From JAVJSU01 sp040219275 (GTDB lineage Bacteria > Chloroflexota > Anaerolineae > Aggregatilineales > Phototrophicaceae): a DNA stretch of 64,000 nucleotides. Below, piece by piece: positions 1-8,843 of this stretch (within the stretch, counting starts at the first letter, position 1; every line of letters begins with the position of its first letter). The stretch covers positions 186,001-250,000 of the forward strand of contig JAVJSU010000024.1 of the NCBI GenBank assembly GCA_040219275.1. The letters are read 5' to 3'. The notes beneath the pieces are model-generated. The model was not told the DNA's origin and ran no database searches. It saw only the letters and a program-made list of their open reading frames with translations. The translations under genes and the position numbers were made by a program.

Positions 1-2684
1 GTGATTACCCGGCTATCAAACACAGTAAACACGCCACGGTCAGTTAGTGTACGGATTAATCGCCCGAAGCCCTGACGAAAGCGCAATGTGGCATCTGGAA
101 CCGCATAATCATTAAACGAGTTTGGATAGCTTTCTGACCGTGCCGCGAAGATCGGGTCTGATGGAACTGCGAATGGTAGACGCACTATGATTAACGCACT
201 AAGCGAGTCTCCCGGAACATCTATGCCTTCCCAGAAACTCTTTGTCCCCATGAGGACGGCTTTGTCAGTTGACTTAAAACCTTCCAGTAAGGCTTCTCTG
301 CTCGTACCGTCGCTTTGATCGTAAAGCGTGATATTGCCAAGCATCAGTCTTGGTGAAATTGCCTGTGAGGTTTGCCTCAGTTGTGAATAACTGGTAAACA
401 AAACCATCACCCTTCCATCTAGCGCCGCCGCAAGCTCGATAATGCCGCGCTCTACCGCCTTTTGATATGCCTGTTTTTGATTTGGCTCTGGAATATCATC
501 TGGTAAATAGATGAGCGTCGATTTTTTGTAATCAAATACAGACGGTATGTCCAATGTTTTTATCGAATTGGCATAGAGGCGATCTTTAATGAAGCCAAAA
601 CTCCCTTGCGAACGCAATGTTGCGCTTGTAAGCACCACGGATTCTTTTTCGCTCCAGAGATAATTTTCCATTGAAGAACCAATGTGTAGCGGTGCCATCT
701 GAATAGAAGGTTCGTTTGATCCCTGTGAAACGGTGAGCCAGTAAATCATATTACCGTCTGGCTCAAGGATGAATTTATCCAGACTCGCACGCGTTTCTGC
801 AAAATAATTCGCGGCGGTTTGGGTGCTATCGTGTAGATCATGATAATTCGGGATATTTTGATGATCGAATTTGTTGAGTGCTTTGGTTAGGCGTTCCATC
901 GAAACACCAATCACGTCGAAAAATTCTACTAATGTACGCCAACTCGCTTGAATATTGCCGAAGCCTCCGCGATTACGTAATCGTCCATCAATTCTCACGA
1001 GAGTGACATATTCGGATGACCGTTGCTCTTGAATTTCGTTGAGAAATGACAGTATGGACTGGAAGAATTTGTGAATGTGTGTGTCCATGAGTGAAGTTGC
1101 ATCACTAACCGTTGTCGCAAAAGCTACCATGCGCTGATAATCTTTTTCAGGGACATTGCCACGCAAGTTATCCAATAATTCTTTAAATAGCCCTCTCTGC
1201 GGGGTGCCAATAGACGATAAACGGCGCTGTAAGGTCGCCTCGTCGATGTAAACGGTCAGGCTGTGGGTAATTGCGTCTTCTAGCTGATGCGCCTCGTCTA
1301 CGATCAAATAACGGTATTCCGGTATGACCTGATTTTCTGTTTTTGCATCTGCGACCAGTAAGGCATGATTGACGATAACTAAATGCGCTTCTGCCGCTGT
1401 TTTACGCGCTTTATAGAATGGGCATCTTCCCTGCATCAACGTTTCGCAGGTACGCGTTGCACACCCTTCGTCCTGTGCGCTCAGACGTTGCCAGATGTTA
1501 CGCTCTGCCTGACTTCTGAGGTTAAGCTCACTGCGGTCACCGCTCTGACTTTCCGTTAGCCACACCAGAATCTTTGCCAATGTGCGGGCTTCGTCAGGAT
1601 TATTCGGTTTGCGCCGACGCATGGTTGCCAATCGCCTTGGGCACAGATAATTATCCCGTCCCTTCATGACTGCGACGTTGAGATCAAACCCTAGTGCCTT
1701 TTTTACAATCGGCACATCTTTATGAATGATCTGATCCTGAAGGTTCAGGGTATTGGTTGAAATGACGACGCGCTCACCATTTTCTTTTGCCCAGAGTGCC
1801 GCCGGAAGCAAATATGCCAGAGACTTTCCCGTGCCGGTATCCGCTTCGATCATTACAGGGCGATGTGTGTTGAAGGCATCGGCGACTTCGAGCGCCATTT
1901 GCTCTTGTTGTGGACGATGTAAATAATTGGGTATGAGGTCGGCGAATGCACCATCATCCGCAAGAAGGGTTTCCAGGCCTTCTTTGGAAAGTAGCTTTTG
2001 TGTGTCGCCGGGTTTCAGGCTTGAATGTTGTTGGGTATCCGGTTCAAAGAGTTGTTCAGTGGTAAGCTTTGTCGCTTCACGGCTTGAAGTCGTGCTTTCA
2101 CGGAGGGCCATCGTAAATACGAGGCTCGTTCCCCATTCAATGTTCGCTGACGCGGCGCTAATTTCTTGCACCACACTATGCGGTAATTTTAAAATGCGTT
2201 CCCATAGTGCCCAGTAAAGAAGGGCAGTTGCTTTTGCATCATCTAATGCACGGTGGGCGTTTTCAAGCTCAATGCCGACCTGCGTTGTCAGGCTATTTAG
2301 ATTGTAACGTGGTGCGCCCGGCAATAAGATAGTTGCGAGGTCATAGGTATCAATACTCTTGTTTGCGCGTAGAATGCCGTGCGTATCCTGCAAAAAGCCC
2401 ATATCTAGCGTCACATTATGGGCGATCATGACGGCATCACCCACGAACTTGATAATGTCCGGCAATACTTTATCGATTGTCGGAGCGTGAGCTACATCTT
2501 CCTGTTGAATGCCAGTGATGTGCGTCGTAATCGTTGGGATCGGAATACCTGGATTAACCATTGTTGAATATTCATCAACGATTTTGCCATCTTTCAAACG
2601 AACTGCGCCAACCTCAATAATTTTATCAGTATTTACGTTTAACCCTGTTGATTCGAGGTCAATTGCGACCAGTTCTCCCCGCAT
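1..2684 (-). CDS. DnaQ-type exonuclease fused to DinG-family helicase (3' end outside window)
   Basis: Reading leftward from the ATG at 2682-2684 gives an open frame of 894 codons that runs off the window start, so the C-terminus is missing. The N-terminus (about residues 1-170) is a DEDD exonuclease domain beginning VAIDLESTGL, where D and E are metal ligands. The helicase follows: Walker A GTGKS near residue 287, DEAH box (VDEAHQLED) near 461, and a superfamily-2 motif VI (RFRQGFGRLIRS) near 875. Four cysteines (one in YLCPRR near 348, then C-x4-C-x7-C near 405-417) match the iron-sulfur cluster of XPD/DinG helicases. This domain order is known for the DinG/DnaQ fusions of Gram-positives and related phyla. 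Likely role: 5'-3' DNA unwinding with nuclease activity in repair or replication. I would not assign a precise gene symbol because fused and unfused DinG proteins may differ in function. Confidence 0.9.
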   Translation of the reverse strand, partial: MRGELVAIDLESTGLNVNTDKIIEVGAVRLKDGKIVDEYSTMVNPGIPIPTITTHITGIQQEDVAHAPTIDKVLPDIIKFVGDAVMIAHNVTLDMGFLQDTHGILRANKSIDTYDLATILLPGAPRYNLNSLTTQVGIELENAHRALDDAKATALLYWALWERILKLPHSVVQEISAASANIEWGTSLVFTMALRESTTSSREATKLTTEQLFEPDTQQHSSLKPGDTQKLLSKEGLETLLADDGAFADLIPNYLHRPQQEQMALEVADAFNTHRPVMIEADTGTGKSLAYLLPAALWAKENGERVVISTNTLNLQDQIIHKDVPIVKKALGFDLNVAVMKGRDNYLCPRRLATMRRRKPNNPDEARTLAKILVWLTESQSGDRSELNLRSQAERNIWQRLSAQDEGCATRTCETLMQGRCPFYKARKTAAEAHLVIVNHALLVADAKTENQVIPEYRYLIVDEAHQLEDAITHSLTVYIDEATLQRRLSSIGTPQRGLFKELLDNLRGNVPEKDYQRMVAFATTVSDATSLMDTHIHKFFQSILSFLNEIQEQRSSEYVTLVRIDGRLRNRGGFGNIQASWRTLVEFFDVIGVSMERLTKALNKFDHQNIPNYHDLHDSTQTAANYFAETRASLDKFILEPDGNMIYWLTVSQGSNEPSIQMAPLHIGSSMENYLWSEKESVVLTSATLRSQGSFGFIKDRLYANSIKTLDIPSVFDYKKSTLIYLPDDIPEPNQKQAYQKAVERGIIELAAALDGRVMVLFTSYSQLRQTSQAISPRLMLGNITLYDQSDGTSREALLEGFKSTDKAVLMGTKSFWEGIDVPGDSLSALIIVRLPFAVPSDPIFAARSESYPNSFNDYAVPDATLRFRQGFGRLIRTLTDRGVFTVFDSRVI

Positions 2685-2724
2685 GTTTTCTCCGATCCAG
2701 TACGAAAATCAGCATTCATTATAC

Positions 2725-2761
2725 CAAAACAAAAACACCCCCAACATTGTTGGAGGTGTTT
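2725..2761 (-). terminator. Intrinsic terminator of the PstS-like gene
   Basis: A 12-bp stem with one mismatch (left arm 2734-2745, right arm 2749-2760) closes a 3-nt loop. Read on the minus strand, it is followed by a T-rich tail (TTTTTGTTTT). It lies 20 bp beyond the stop of the PstS-like gene and just before the start of the helicase gene, which therefore probably has its own promoter. Confidence 0.8.
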
Positions 2762-2780
2762 GGTCTTATCAGATGAAATC

Positions 2781-4742
2781 TTAGCCGTCGGTTGCTTCTG
2801 TTGCTTCTGCTTCAGGCGTGGATTGTTCTGTTGCTTCCGCTTCAGGTGTGGATTCTGCTTCTGGTGTTGCTTCGGGTCCAACTTCAAGCTGTGTGACTTG
2901 CGCCTGTGAGAAGGCATCTTGCAACATCTCACGGATTTCCGGTAAGTCGCCAAAACTCAAGCCGATCAAGTTTGTCTGCTCGATTGTCGCGAAATTATTA
3001 TCGCTGAACATGTACCAGAGCAAAGACTGAACTTCTGGACGTGCCAATGATGGGATACTGACGACCAAAGTCGATGTTTGCGTAAGCGGGTAGGACTGAT
3101 CTGAAATGGTGCCTACTGACGGTGTTATACAGCCTGCGCCGCCATCAACCCCTACGAGTTGTATATTTTCCTGTGCATTGTTTAGAACATTTTGATACTC
3201 AGCCCAACTCATGTAGGTCAATGACCCTTCAACATTGGCGACTGCCGCCGCACGATAGAGCGGATCACGATTGACCTCGGTATCTGTGCGTAAGGGCAAA
3301 ACAGCGCCTTCTGCCGGTGTAAGCAAGATATCTGTAGAGGCTGAACTTGCGCCCGTCGGTGCGAAGAGTGTAAATTCCGTTTCGGGGTATTCAGCATTTA
3401 TTTCTGACCATAGGGTAGGTGCGGTTGCTTCCGCCAAGGGGGCAGACCAAACTGACTGCAATGACTCAATCGTCAGGCATTCGAGGTAACTATCTGCTGA
3501 ATTCGCAACGAGCACTACCGCATCACTACCCAGTTCAAGGGGCATTGTGGCGATATTATTTGCTTCACAATTTTGTGCCTGCTCATCGGTTAATCCACTT
3601 GTCGTTACAATTATATCAATTTCACCGTTGCATAAACGACGCGCCCCACCGACGGTTCCGTCAAAGCTATTGTTGATGGTTACGCTAGAATATTGTGTGG
3701 TGAAATCGAGTGTGACGACATCAAGATACGTGCTGGCGCTGGGCGAACCGCCAATCTCAATCGTACCAATAAGATTGCCGGGAATTTCAAATGCCACGAC
3801 TTCCAGACTAAACTGACGACCAGACTCATCACCTGCGAGGATCGCCTCATTGGTTGCGTAGGCGTTTGTACTTGGCGGTGTGAACCCTGCGGAAACTAAC
3901 GCATCTGCCCCATCCGAACCGACGATATAGGTGAGTGCGTCGCGCAAGCCGGATTTTTCCATGCTGGCGCGGTTCACATACATAAAAAGGCGTTCCGACG
4001 TGGTGTAAAGACGATTTTCCACATTTTCAGACGATGGCGCACTACAACCGAGATCCGGTGAAGTGCTGACCTCAACTGTCTGCACGGCATCGGTAACCGC
4101 ACTCAGGCTGACCACGCCTAATGCGAACTCATTGCCACTCACTGCTTCCACAACTTCGCTACCTGAGGCAAGGATGTTGACATCTGCACGCAGGCCCAAA
4201 CCATCAACGATGTCATCCAACAACACGTATAATGCAGTGTTCTCTGGCGGCAAATAAAGGCTAATCGGTGCTTCGGTGAGTCCGGCATCGGGTGCAAGTG
4301 CACCTGTAGCTGTCCAATCGACGACATTACCTGCCGCGCTTGGCGCGAAAAGCGTGTTTAAGGTTGGCAATTCAAGACATTGCAACGCGGTAAATTCATT
4401 ATTGGTGACGAAGGTCAAAATATTATGACCTAGCAGATATTCGTCATATTCGACTTCGCTGGCAAGACAACCAGCCTCTTCATCAAGGGAGATGGGACGT
4501 GTTGCGGTGGTAATATCGGCTTCACCATTGCAAAACGCTGTAAAACCTGCGTTTGTACCGGTGACATTTGTGTTAAATGTAGCGTCTACTCCACTTTCAC
4601 CCACCAGTAATTCCACAACCGGGGTTACAATACCAGAACCAACGACGGTAATATCATCATCAGTTTGGGCAATTAATCCCAATGGTGCAATGGTGAGCGC
4701 AAACAGGAAAATGATCCCAACTCCGCGCTGAATTAATTTCAT
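2781..4742 (-). CDS. Secreted tandem PstS-like substrate-binding protein
   Basis: The 653-residue protein has a cleavable signal peptide (hydrophobic residues 8-25, likely cut near LIAQ) and no lipobox cysteine. Two periplasmic-binding-protein domains follow, about residues 30-310 and 320-610. Each carries the phosphate-binding-type signature: VVGSGIVTPVVELL then FCNGEADITTATRPI in the first, and LCNGEIDIIVTTSGLTDEQ in the second. Single-domain PstS proteins are about 300-350 residues, so this is an internal duplication. The last 40 residues are a low-complexity tail of repeated (S/A)TPEAE units. No pstC, pstA, pstB or phoU gene is adjacent, so an ABC-transporter role is not supported by context; free extracellular binding or sensing of phosphate or another oxyanion is equally possible. 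A terminator follows the gene. Confidence 0.8.
   Translation of the reverse strand: MKLIQRGVGIIFLFALTIAPLGLIAQTDDDITVVGSGIVTPVVELLVGESGVDATFNTNVTGTNAGFTAFCNGEADITTATRPISLDEEAGCLASEVEYDEYLLGHNILTFVTNNEFTALQCLELPTLNTLFAPSAAGNVVDWTATGALAPDAGLTEAPISLYLPPENTALYVLLDDIVDGLGLRADVNILASGSEVVEAVSGNEFALGVVSLSAVTDAVQTVEVSTSPDLGCSAPSSENVENRLYTTSERLFMYVNRASMEKSGLRDALTYIVGSDGADALVSAGFTPPSTNAYATNEAILAGDESGRQFSLEVVAFEIPGNLIGTIEIGGSPSASTYLDVVTLDFTTQYSSVTINNSFDGTVGGARRLCNGEIDIIVTTSGLTDEQAQNCEANNIATMPLELGSDAVVLVANSADSYLECLTIESLQSVWSAPLAEATAPTLWSEINAEYPETEFTLFAPTGASSASTDILLTPAEGAVLPLRTDTEVNRDPLYRAAAVANVEGSLTYMSWAEYQNVLNNAQENIQLVGVDGGAGCITPSVGTISDQSYPLTQTSTLVVSIPSLARPEVQSLLWYMFSDNNFATIEQTNLIGLSFGDLPEIREMLQDAFSQAQVTQLEVGPEATPEAESTPEAEATEQSTPEAEATEATDG
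2786..2880 (-). repeat. Coding low-complexity repeat, TPEAE units
   Basis: The 3' end of the PstS-like gene holds imperfect repeats that read as runs of TPEAEATE/TPEAES on the minus strand. They form an acidic, Pro/Ala/Glu tail, presumably a flexible surface extension. The repeats stay in frame and have no spacer structure. Confidence 0.75.
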
Positions 4743-4835
4743 ACTACAGCTCCCTTATCGGCGCGTTATAATAATTTATCTGGGAAATTGTAGCGTTATA
4801 TGTCTGATTGTCTAGCCAAAGTTTTGTGAGGAACA

Positions 4836-5228
4836 ATGTCTGAGGGCGAAATTACAGTTTATGAGATCGTTGGCGGTGACGAAACTTTCAAAAAACTCGT
4901 TGACGAATTTTATGCACGCGTGGAACAGGATGATCGCTTGAGAGCGCTATTTCCTGAGGATTTGGAAGCAGGTAAACACTGGCAATATTTGTTTTTGCGG
5001 CAGTTTTTTGGTGGACCGGCAGAATATCATTCGGAACGCGGTCATCCCCGCTTGCGGATGCGTCATGCGCCGTTCAAGATTGACGAAAAGGCACGGGATG
5101 CGTGGTTAGCGCATATGTTATCCTCGATTGATGCTGTCGGCATACAGGAACCTGAACGTCAAATGATGCGGAGTTATTTTGAGCGTGCGGCTACCCACAT
5201 GATAAATTCTTACATTCCAAATGAATAA
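4836..5228 (+). CDS. Group II truncated haemoglobin
   Basis: The 130-residue protein matches the usual length of 2/2 globins. It shows the conserved run FFGGPAEYHSERGHPRLRM, then the proximal haem-binding histidine H77 in RMRHAPF. Tyr26 (B10) and Trp90 (G8) are the polar distal-pocket residues typical of group II (trHbO-like) proteins. The family binds O2 and has been linked to O2/NO chemistry and oxidative-stress protection; the exact role here is not visible. The ATG is preceded by GAGG at a suitable distance. The gene diverges from the PstS-like gene over a 93-bp intergenic stretch and lies 16 bp before a small membrane protein, so the two may be cotranscribed. Confidence 0.93.
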   Translation: MSEGEITVYEIVGGDETFKKLVDEFYARVEQDDRLRALFPEDLEAGKHWQYLFLRQFFGGPAEYHSERGHPRLRMRHAPFKIDEKARDAWLAHMLSSIDAVGIQEPERQMMRSYFERAATHMINSYIPNE

Positions 5229-5244
5229 AGCGGGGTGTGCATAG

Positions 5245-5712
5245 ATGAGCAAACAACGGAAAAACAATCCGTCTGCTGTTAGGAAGAAGCGGCAAAGTGA
5301 GTTATTGAGCGATCACTACGTCCCACCACCACAGGATTTTTCACCCATTCAACGCCGTGTTGTAGAGTGGCTCTTAAGGCGATCACGCATTGAGCGAATT
5401 CTGATTGTTTCGTTTATTGCGTTGATGATTGCGCTCGTTGTCGTCGTGCTCTTTTATACGGTTGATAATCGGTTCTTGCTTGCAGAGTCCGGCGAGAGCA
5501 TCCCGCTGATACTTTATGTACCGGTGATTTTCGCTACTATATTGGGATTGGTTATCTATCTTTTAGGTTGGCGCTATCTCGTCAACATTTATGAAGCTGA
5601 TGAATCTGCACCAAATGTAATTTTATGGTATCTTGGCGTAGGTGTCTTAGCCACATTTATCAATTGTGGCTGGATACTCAATGTCATCAGTGTATTGAAC
5701 AATCCTATTTAA
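5245..5712 (+). CDS. Small three-helix membrane protein, unknown function
   Basis: The 155-residue protein is not recognised. A basic, Pro-containing N-terminal segment (residues 1-50, rich in K/R) is followed by three hydrophobic helices at roughly 52-75, 89-112 and 124-150. The N-terminus should stay in the cytoplasm by the positive-inside rule. It is packed between the truncated haemoglobin gene (16 bp upstream) and a lipoprotein gene (28 bp downstream), which suggests a three-gene unit. No catalytic motif is visible. Confidence 0.75.
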   Translation: MSKQRKNNPSAVRKKRQSELLSDHYVPPPQDFSPIQRRVVEWLLRRSRIERILIVSFIALMIALVVVVLFYTVDNRFLLAESGESIPLILYVPVIFATILGLVIYLLGWRYLVNIYEADESAPNVILWYLGVGVLATFINCGWILNVISVLNNPI

Positions 5713-5740
5713 TTTGAAATTGAACGGGGGAAATCAAGCT

Positions 5741-6343
5741 ATGTTTCTTAACCGTGCTCAACTCTGCATTGTCCTGACCATCTGTATGTTAATGGTCGCC
5801 GCTTGTAATGGTGGTGGGGGGAATGATGAAGATATTCAACTCCCAACGCGTGTTGATGCTAATAGTGCCGATGGCGGTCAACAGGAGGATTCGCCGGAAA
5901 GCGGTGTAACACCGACTGCGCCGCCTGAGTCGCCGTCCGGTCGTCCGACATTACCGCCTAGTTGGACACCGACCACCGCGCCTACCTTAACGCTGACATC
6001 TACGCCGACTGTTGCGCCGACACAAGCGGTTGTCACCACGTTGGAAGCCTGTGGAACGTTTAGAATTGATCGGGAGCGAAGCACATCTGAATTTAGACTC
6101 GGAGAAAGCCCGACCGTCGCATGGACAAATGTTGATGGTGCGAGCTTCTACCGGATTCGTTTATTTGATTCTATACAATCAGAAATTTCGCTTGATCCGT
6201 TATCTTCTACAGAAACATCACTCGTTATAAACTACGAATTCTTTACTGTTGCAGGGCGTTTCGGTTGGACTGTCGAGCCAATCGGTGCTGATGGTGTTCA
6301 GATGTGCACAGGTATGGGAGAAAGCTTTATCGTAAGCGGGTAA
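5741..6343 (+). CDS. Putative lipoprotein with Pro/Thr linker and Ig-like domain
   Basis: I use the ATG at 5741 because a GGGGG ribosome-binding sequence lies just upstream; an in-frame TTG at 5714 would give nine extra residues and weaken the signal peptide. The 200-residue product has a lipobox (LMVAAC, Cys22), so it is probably lipid-anchored outside the membrane. A Gly/Asp/Asn segment and a long Pro/Thr/Ser-rich linker (about residues 50-95) lead to a C-terminal beta-rich domain (about 105-200; AWTNVDGASFYRIRLFD resembles fibronectin/Ig-like modules). Function unknown. Its 3' end overlaps the convergent GH13 gene by 17 bp. Confidence 0.75.
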   Translation: MFLNRAQLCIVLTICMLMVAACNGGGGNDEDIQLPTRVDANSADGGQQEDSPESGVTPTAPPESPSGRPTLPPSWTPTTAPTLTLTSTPTVAPTQAVVTTLEACGTFRIDRERSTSEFRLGESPTVAWTNVDGASFYRIRLFDSIQSEISLDPLSSTETSLVINYEFFTVAGRFGWTVEPIGADGVQMCTGMGESFIVSG

Positions 6344-8699
6344 AGACTACACCCTGGCTATCCTTCAATGTGATGGGTTGGTCGATTGCAGTGATTTCCA
6401 GATTTGGGGTCGTTAACGAAATCGTCCACCCATCATTTTGCAAATTTGGTATCGGCACCTGAAATGGATTGAGGTTATGAGGAGAACCTTCCATGTTGGC
6501 GATAAACAAAATTTGCTCCTTGCCATCAGGTGAATTCCGCAGTCCGAAGAATAATGATTTACCATCTGTGGGATGACAATAATCCAATACTTCTCCATCG
6601 CGTAGATTCTCCAATAGCCATGAGCGTGCACGCCGGAAATTTCTCAAATTTAGATTAAATTGTGCGCGTTCGGGGTGAACTTCTTCAATAAAGTGTGACA
6701 CATTGCAGAATTCGTGAACATCTTCCATCCAATCAAGCGCGAATTCCTTAAGTTTTTTGACCGTTAATTCCGGACCGGCGACATCGGGTGTCCAACGACT
6801 ATTCATGATCCGGGCGACAGCTTCCAGATCGTAGCGCGTCGCTTGTACCGCATGGTCTAATACAAATAGGAAATCTCGCAATTGGGGTAATGTTTTAAAA
6901 CCGAATTGCTTCAAGCGCGGGAATAAATCGTTTTGAGTATAACGGGCTTCGGTCATCAACCATTCGGAAAAACGCGCTTCTTCAGAGACCACTTTCACGC
7001 CAAATTTATCATCCGTGTTGCGAATAAAACTCCATGGCGCACGCATTGACGCATTAATGAAATCCATTGGAATACCGGGCATCATTGCATAATCAAAGAG
7101 TTTAGCGGCGGGATTATCGTAACCGTTACGAATGATTTCCGGTAATGTGTCACCGAGATACGTATTTATCCGTGCGTCAGTAGGGACTTGTGTGCCTCGA
7201 CGAAGCGTATCGTGATTCGCACATCCTGTAATCCAATTGCGTCCAATTTCTGCCATTTCGCGGATGCGCCACCACTTATTGACCCAGAATGTAAATAGAA
7301 ACGGGGTGTTGTGGGCAAATGTTAGCGGTCCCCATTGCCATACATTAGGCATCTGTTTAGTCACTTCACGATAACTTGAAGCAATTTCCCAATCTTCGCG
7401 GGGCCAAGGACGACCATCCTCGAAAATCATCCATGGACGATACCTTGTACCAGCCACCTCAAGCACAATGTCGTTCATCAAACGTAGGTAATCGTCATCG
7501 TGGATCATGCTATTCGATTGCTCATCCCACCATTTAAAGTCCTGAGCACCATCTACGCGAATGCCATCCACCCCATAACTGTGCTTACGGCGTTGCATTT
7601 CTAGCATTATGGCGCGGGTCACCGGATGCAGGTAATTCAAGTTTTGACCGTACATATTTGCACCCGCCAGAAATTCATCTGGCAGTAACGGGATAGCTTG
7701 ATTGTCCGTATGCCCGTAGACAATATCAAACATGACCTTAATCGGTTTTTCCGGGAAATTGTGTAAGGTAGTGATAAAGTCCATCAATTCATCGGGACGC
7801 TTGGTAGTGAGCACGGATGGATTCGGGGCAGGAGATGCGGCGATCATCACGTCGTAGCCCCAATTGATGATATCGTGCTTCCGTAGATTCACGTTTACGG
7901 ATTCAGCATCAGATTCTTTTTCTTCCCAGAATGGGAGACCGGCTTCGTGTTCAATTGGCGGCTCGATTGGCATTAATTGCACAGCATCGTAACCTACATA
8001 ATTTTGTTCAAACGGGGAAAGTTCTTCACCGGACTGTATCTTCAGCGCTATTCTTTCGTAAATGCGCGTTAATCCGAGTAATGTGCCTTCGGGTGAAGCG
8101 GTTCCGGGATGAATTTGTAATATGTTGGTTGGTTCTTGGACGCGCATGATTCCATCCGAGTCAGGTGCGAGATCCAGTTGTTGAAAGTGCGTTTTGTCCG
8201 CACGTTCTGCTTGTAGTTTAACCATATCGTAAACTTCTGATGGTGCAAATACGCCAAATGGCACGGAATAGGCGAGTAAATCAGTGATGGTGTGCCATTT
8301 TTCAGTCTTATCTTTGTAGCGCACCCAATAAAAATCACCGATTATGTCTCTGGTTCCGGCAGTAATCCCTGAGACTACACCCCATAAGTAGACTCCATCT
8401 TGAACGAGGCTGAACCTTGTCCGATCAAATCGTATCTCTTGTTGTGACGCTGAAAAATCTATGGGTTTTGTGGGGGTGAGAAGCTCTAAATAGATATGTT
8501 CTTGAGCGATATTCTTGTTAACAAGTTGTGGTGCCCAGAAACCGAATTCTGTGTTGCCGTTGATGTAATGTGCGCCGAGACGAGGCATAATTTTCTGTGC
8601 GGCTTCAAAATCTGTTGTGGCTTCTTTCCGTTTGGATTGCGCCCACTGTACGAGTTCAACCGTTTGATCTTCTAATAGTCGATAATTATTTTCTATCAT
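6327..8699 (-). CDS. GH13 (alpha-amylase family) glycoside hydrolase-like enzyme
   Basis: The 790-residue protein has the four conserved GH13 regions in order: region I FDIVYGHTDN (about 324-333), region II GIRVDGAQD with nucleophile Asp383, region III MIFEDG with acid/base Glu427, and region IV CANHD with Asp497. An N-terminal 130-residue beta domain (GFWAPQL...) resembles the early-set domain of branching or debranching enzymes. No signal peptide is seen, so it should be cytosolic. The fold supports action on alpha-glucans or alpha-glucosides (branching, debranching, transfer or hydrolysis), but the subfamily cannot be fixed by eye, and the spacing and flanking residues are not those of classical GlgB. 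No glg genes are adjacent. Confidence 0.82.
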   Translation of the reverse strand: MIENNYRLLEDQTVELVQWAQSKRKEATTDFEAAQKIMPRLGAHYINGNTEFGFWAPQLVNKNIAQEHIYLELLTPTKPIDFSASQQEIRFDRTRFSLVQDGVYLWGVVSGITAGTRDIIGDFYWVRYKDKTEKWHTITDLLAYSVPFGVFAPSEVYDMVKLQAERADKTHFQQLDLAPDSDGIMRVQEPTNILQIHPGTASPEGTLLGLTRIYERIALKIQSGEELSPFEQNYVGYDAVQLMPIEPPIEHEAGLPFWEEKESDAESVNVNLRKHDIINWGYDVMIAASPAPNPSVLTTKRPDELMDFITTLHNFPEKPIKVMFDIVYGHTDNQAIPLLPDEFLAGANMYGQNLNYLHPVTRAIMLEMQRRKHSYGVDGIRVDGAQDFKWWDEQSNSMIHDDDYLRLMNDIVLEVAGTRYRPWMIFEDGRPWPREDWEIASSYREVTKQMPNVWQWGPLTFAHNTPFLFTFWVNKWWRIREMAEIGRNWITGCANHDTLRRGTQVPTDARINTYLGDTLPEIIRNGYDNPAAKLFDYAMMPGIPMDFINASMRAPWSFIRNTDDKFGVKVVSEEARFSEWLMTEARYTQNDLFPRLKQFGFKTLPQLRDFLFVLDHAVQATRYDLEAVARIMNSRWTPDVAGPELTVKKLKEFALDWMEDVHEFCNVSHFIEEVHPERAQFNLNLRNFRRARSWLLENLRDGEVLDYCHPTDGKSLFFGLRNSPDGKEQILFIANMEGSPHNLNPFQVPIPNLQNDGWTISLTTPNLEITAIDQPITLKDSQGVVFTRLR

Positions 8700-8741
8700 T
8701 TTTATATGACCTCTAAATCAATTTGCCACTGAAAATAAGTA

Positions 8742-8809
8742 GACAAATAGAATAGTTCGTATCCTAATGGTTGGAATAACCGAATTAAGCGAGATGCTAT
8801 CTATTTGTC
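8742..8809. repeat. Interrupted inverted repeat upstream of the GH13 gene
   Basis: GACAAATAGA at 8742-8751 is matched by its exact reverse complement at 8800-8809. An adjoining TAG/CTA pair extends the match to 13 bp with a one-base bulge. The arms are separated by about 40 bp within the 144-bp gap between thyX and the GH13 gene, so they could be paired operator half-sites or a long hairpin in the 5' leader. Confidence 0.55.
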
Positions 8810-8843
8810 ATAAGATTTGGAACTAAAAGTGTACGGTAAAACT

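Noticed and set aside
1..2684. DinG-type helicase as a sign of a type IV CRISPR system
   Set aside because: No csf genes or array are near, and the DnaQ fusion and housekeeping surroundings fit the chromosomal repair type.
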